Below are positions 5,290 through 7,206 of a stretch of DNA of 7,206 bases, piece by piece. The translations under genes and the position numbers were made by a program. Under the pieces are notes generated by a model. That model searched no databases. It was not told the origin of the DNA and saw nothing but the letters and a program-made list of their open reading frames with translations. The stretch is from Nitrosopumilaceae archaeon (GTDB taxonomy: Archaea > Thermoproteota > Nitrososphaeria > Nitrososphaerales > Nitrosopumilaceae). Position 1 is the first letter of the stretch. Each line of letters opens with the position of its first letter. The stretch is from contig JAGWAW010000071.1 in the NCBI GenBank assembly GCA_021296165.1, forward strand, positions 1 through 7,206. Reading direction: 5' to 3'.

Positions 5290-7160
5290 GAGGTAAAGGG
5301 TGGGATATCAGTGGTCTAGATTTCAAGAATGGTAGCAGTTATGACCATTCGATTAAATTATTAATTACAGTCTACGCAAAAGACTATTTGGTAAACTGTA
5401 TGCTGGCTATGTTTATTGCTGACAACAACATTACAACGACGAACCGAACCATACGCAAGCGGGTTAAGAATGTGGCCGAATGTGATGTAAAGTATGTGAA
5501 AAACACACTAAGATGTGATCGTTGTGAGTTGGTTCACGTACAGAAGGTTTTAGAGTGTGTGGTTGAAAGTTCGGTACGTCAGAGATATGGAGTTGTCTAT
5601 ACTCCAACCATAATTACGGAATACATAACAAGAAAGTCTATCGGAAAGGGCACGAGAACGGTCTGTGACCCTGCTTGTGGAACTGGCGTGTTTTTGTTGA
5701 GCGCCGTAAAAAGAATCCACCAGCTTTCCGGCAGACGCGTCTCGGACATTATTGAGAACAGCATTTTTGGAGCGGACATTTTGGAGGAGCATATAACTTA
5801 CACCAAGATTGTGCTAATTTTATACATGCTATATATTGGAGAAGATAAACAATACCTTAATTTTAACCTAAACTGCTGTGACAGCCTGACGTTCGATTGG
5901 AAAAATGCACATCCAGCCGTTTCAACTGGATTTGATGCGGTAATCGGCAATCCACCATACATCCGCATACAAGACATGGAGAATGTACAAAAAACTGCCT
6001 TGCGTACAAGATGGCGGACATGTACCAACGGTTCGTACAACATCTACTTTGCATTCTTTGAGTTGGGCGTAGGGATTCTGAGCAGCACAGGTACGCTCGG
6101 GTATGTGACCTCCAACAACTTCTTTACCTCCTTTGCAGGCAAGAATCTAAGGGGGTGGATGCAGGAAAACCGTTACGTTCGGCGAATACTAGATTTCACA
6201 CACTTAATACTATTCGAAGCAACTAGTTATACATGTATTGTATTTCTGGACCGACGAAAAAAGAATGGTATTGGATATAATTATGTCACCGAGTATAATG
6301 ATCTTGTGGCCCTCAATTCGATTAAATTTGATATTAATCCCTACCACAAGCTCCGGTATGAGAAGTGGAGGTTGCTAAAGTCTGACGAGCGCGAGATCAT
6401 TGAAAAAATAGAATCTACTGGGCGACCACTCGGGATGGTGTCAGACATCCATAGTGGGATAGCTACATTGAAGGACAAGGTATTTCTGCTACCGTATTCG
6501 GATGACGAGTATATAGAAAAGATATATGCTGGCAGAGTGTATAGAATAGAGAGTAGCATTACAAGAAATATTATCAAAATACCTGACTTGGGTAACAAGC
6601 CTAGCCAAGCACTACCAACAAACAAGATAGTGTTCCCATATAGGAAGGTCAGTAAACGGTATGAACCGTTACCAGAAAGAGAGTTGAAGGACGTATATCC
6701 TGGTTGCTACCAATACTTATGTGCTAACAAAACAGTGCTACTAAAACGAGATGGGGGGAAGCAGAACGGCAGGGCATGGTATGCATATGGAAGGAGTCAG
6801 GGGTTTGACACAGACGGTAGAAAACTACTGACGCCCACATTCAGCATCAAGCCACGATTTCACTTTGATGACAATGGCAACTCATTCTTTTGTAATGGGT
6901 ATGCTATATGCAACTCTGATATCCCGTTAATAGTCATACAGAAAATACTTAATTCTAACGTGTTGGCATACTACATAACAAAGACCAGTGTTTCTGTTGC
7001 AGGTGGCTACGGATGTTTCCAGAAGAATTTCATAGAGCGGTTCGGGATACCAGATCTTACCGATATGGAAATAGAACGTATTGAAGACATGACTGATCAA
7101 GATCATCTAGAGGAATTATTGGCCGAAAAGTACAATATTAGCGCATTAATATATCAGTAG
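5286..7160 (+). CDS. N6-adenine DNA methyltransferase, Eco57I/TaqI-like class, no nuclease partner seen
   Basis: The 624-residue product (630 if GTG 5268 is used) is a SAM-dependent adenine methyltransferase of the COG1002 kind. YGVVYTP leads into motif I, DPACGTG at 128-134; the catalytic motif IV is GNPPYIRIQ with N222-P-P-Y225. FELGVGILSSTGTLGYVTSNNF is the usual post-IV block. The C-terminal third resembles the TaqI-like target-recognition domain: W498-Y-A-Y-G-R-S-Q-G, then KLLTPTFSIKPRF and FFCNGYAI, ending in AGGYGCFQKNFIERFGIP. About 110 residues precede motif I, mostly helical, with no PD-(D/E)xK motif, so a fused type IIG nuclease is unlikely. ATG 5286 is preferred because GGAAG lies 8 nt before it. 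It is clearly richer in A+T than everything to its left and uses AAT, TAT and AAA freely, pointing to separate acquisition. It may be an orphan methylase, or its nuclease may lie to the right. Confidence 0.88.
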   Translation: MRGKGWDISGLDFKNGSSYDHSIKLLITVYAKDYLVNCMLAMFIADNNITTTNRTIRKRVKNVAECDVKYVKNTLRCDRCELVHVQKVLECVVESSVRQRYGVVYTPTIITEYITRKSIGKGTRTVCDPACGTGVFLLSAVKRIHQLSGRRVSDIIENSIFGADILEEHITYTKIVLILYMLYIGEDKQYLNFNLNCCDSLTFDWKNAHPAVSTGFDAVIGNPPYIRIQDMENVQKTALRTRWRTCTNGSYNIYFAFFELGVGILSSTGTLGYVTSNNFFTSFAGKNLRGWMQENRYVRRILDFTHLILFEATSYTCIVFLDRRKKNGIGYNYVTEYNDLVALNSIKFDINPYHKLRYEKWRLLKSDEREIIEKIESTGRPLGMVSDIHSGIATLKDKVFLLPYSDDEYIEKIYAGRVYRIESSITRNIIKIPDLGNKPSQALPTNKIVFPYRKVSKRYEPLPERELKDVYPGCYQYLCANKTVLLKRDGGKQNGRAWYAYGRSQGFDTDGRKLLTPTFSIKPRFHFDDNGNSFFCNGYAICNSDIPLIVIQKILNSNVLAYYITKTSVSVAGGYGCFQKNFIERFGIPDLTDMEIERIEDMTDQDHLEELLAEKYNISALIYQ

Positions 7161-7170
7161 TGCCATGTCG

Positions 7171-7176
7171 TTTTTT
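7171..7176 (+). terminator. Poly-T terminator after the second methyltransferase
   Basis: A T6 tract lies 10 nt past the TAG stop, without a stem-loop, as expected for intrinsic archaeal termination. The last 30 bases of the window after it hold no recognisable feature. Confidence 0.5.
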
Positions 7177-7206
7177 GTATTCATTTAACAAGTCTGGGAC
7201 TAGGCT

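Noticed and set aside
7197..7206. TAGGCT at the right edge as the start of another IS66-type terminal repeat
   Set aside because: Only six bases match before the sequence ends, and the bases before them do not fit the repeat.

Overview
The window is a GC-rich accessory region that looks archaeal. The supporting signs are heavy use of ATA (Ile) and AGG (Arg) codons, TATA-like elements centred about 26 nt upstream of ATG codons (a leaderless-transcript arrangement), poly-T stretches rather than hairpins after genes, and gene starts coupled through ATGA or overlapping codons. A marine, sponge-associated thaumarchaeon of the Cenarchaeum type would fit, but that is inference; no marker gene is present. 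The functional genes are DNA modification, restriction and transposition genes, so this is a small defence and mobile-element island.

Layout. (1) 1-387, minus strand: N-terminal part of an IS630-type transposase running off the left edge. (2) 463-690: a small unrecognised plus-strand ORF, then a spacer to about 837. (3) 838-3478: a type II restriction-modification cassette of the BsuBI/PstI family (expected target CTGCAG). It has a gamma-type N6-adenine methyltransferase (990-2501) and, overlapping its end by 11 nt, a BsuBI/PstI restriction endonuclease starting at TTG (2491-3453). A TATA-like box and a 28-codon leaderless upstream ORF, whose stop overlaps the methyltransferase start, precede it. 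A perfect 16-bp inverted repeat brackets the cassette (838-853 and 3463-3478). (4) 3734-5238: a complete but dead IS66-family element of the single-ORF (ISBst12-like) kind. It has 19-bp terminal inverted repeats with one mismatch and a transposase killed by two in-frame stops. (5) 5286-7160: a second, AT-rich N6-adenine methyltransferase of the Eco57I/TaqI-like class, with no restriction partner visible, followed by a T6 tract.

How the genes work together. The first methyltransferase should protect host CTGCAG sites while the coupled nuclease cleaves unmodified DNA; the order (methylase first, nuclease from a weak TTG start) favours protection before cutting. The second methyltransferase is compositionally foreign, and its base composition shifts at the right end of the IS66 element. 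That IS end also carries an AT-rich palindrome exactly midway between the transposase ATG and an ATG facing the second methyltransferase, so it may act as a bidirectional promoter. No RNA gene, CRISPR array or replication origin was found. I do not see a wholly new defence system. The most unusual items are the 16-bp repeats bracketing the R-M cassette and the two upstream ORFs that both end in ATGA overlaps with methyltransferase starts.
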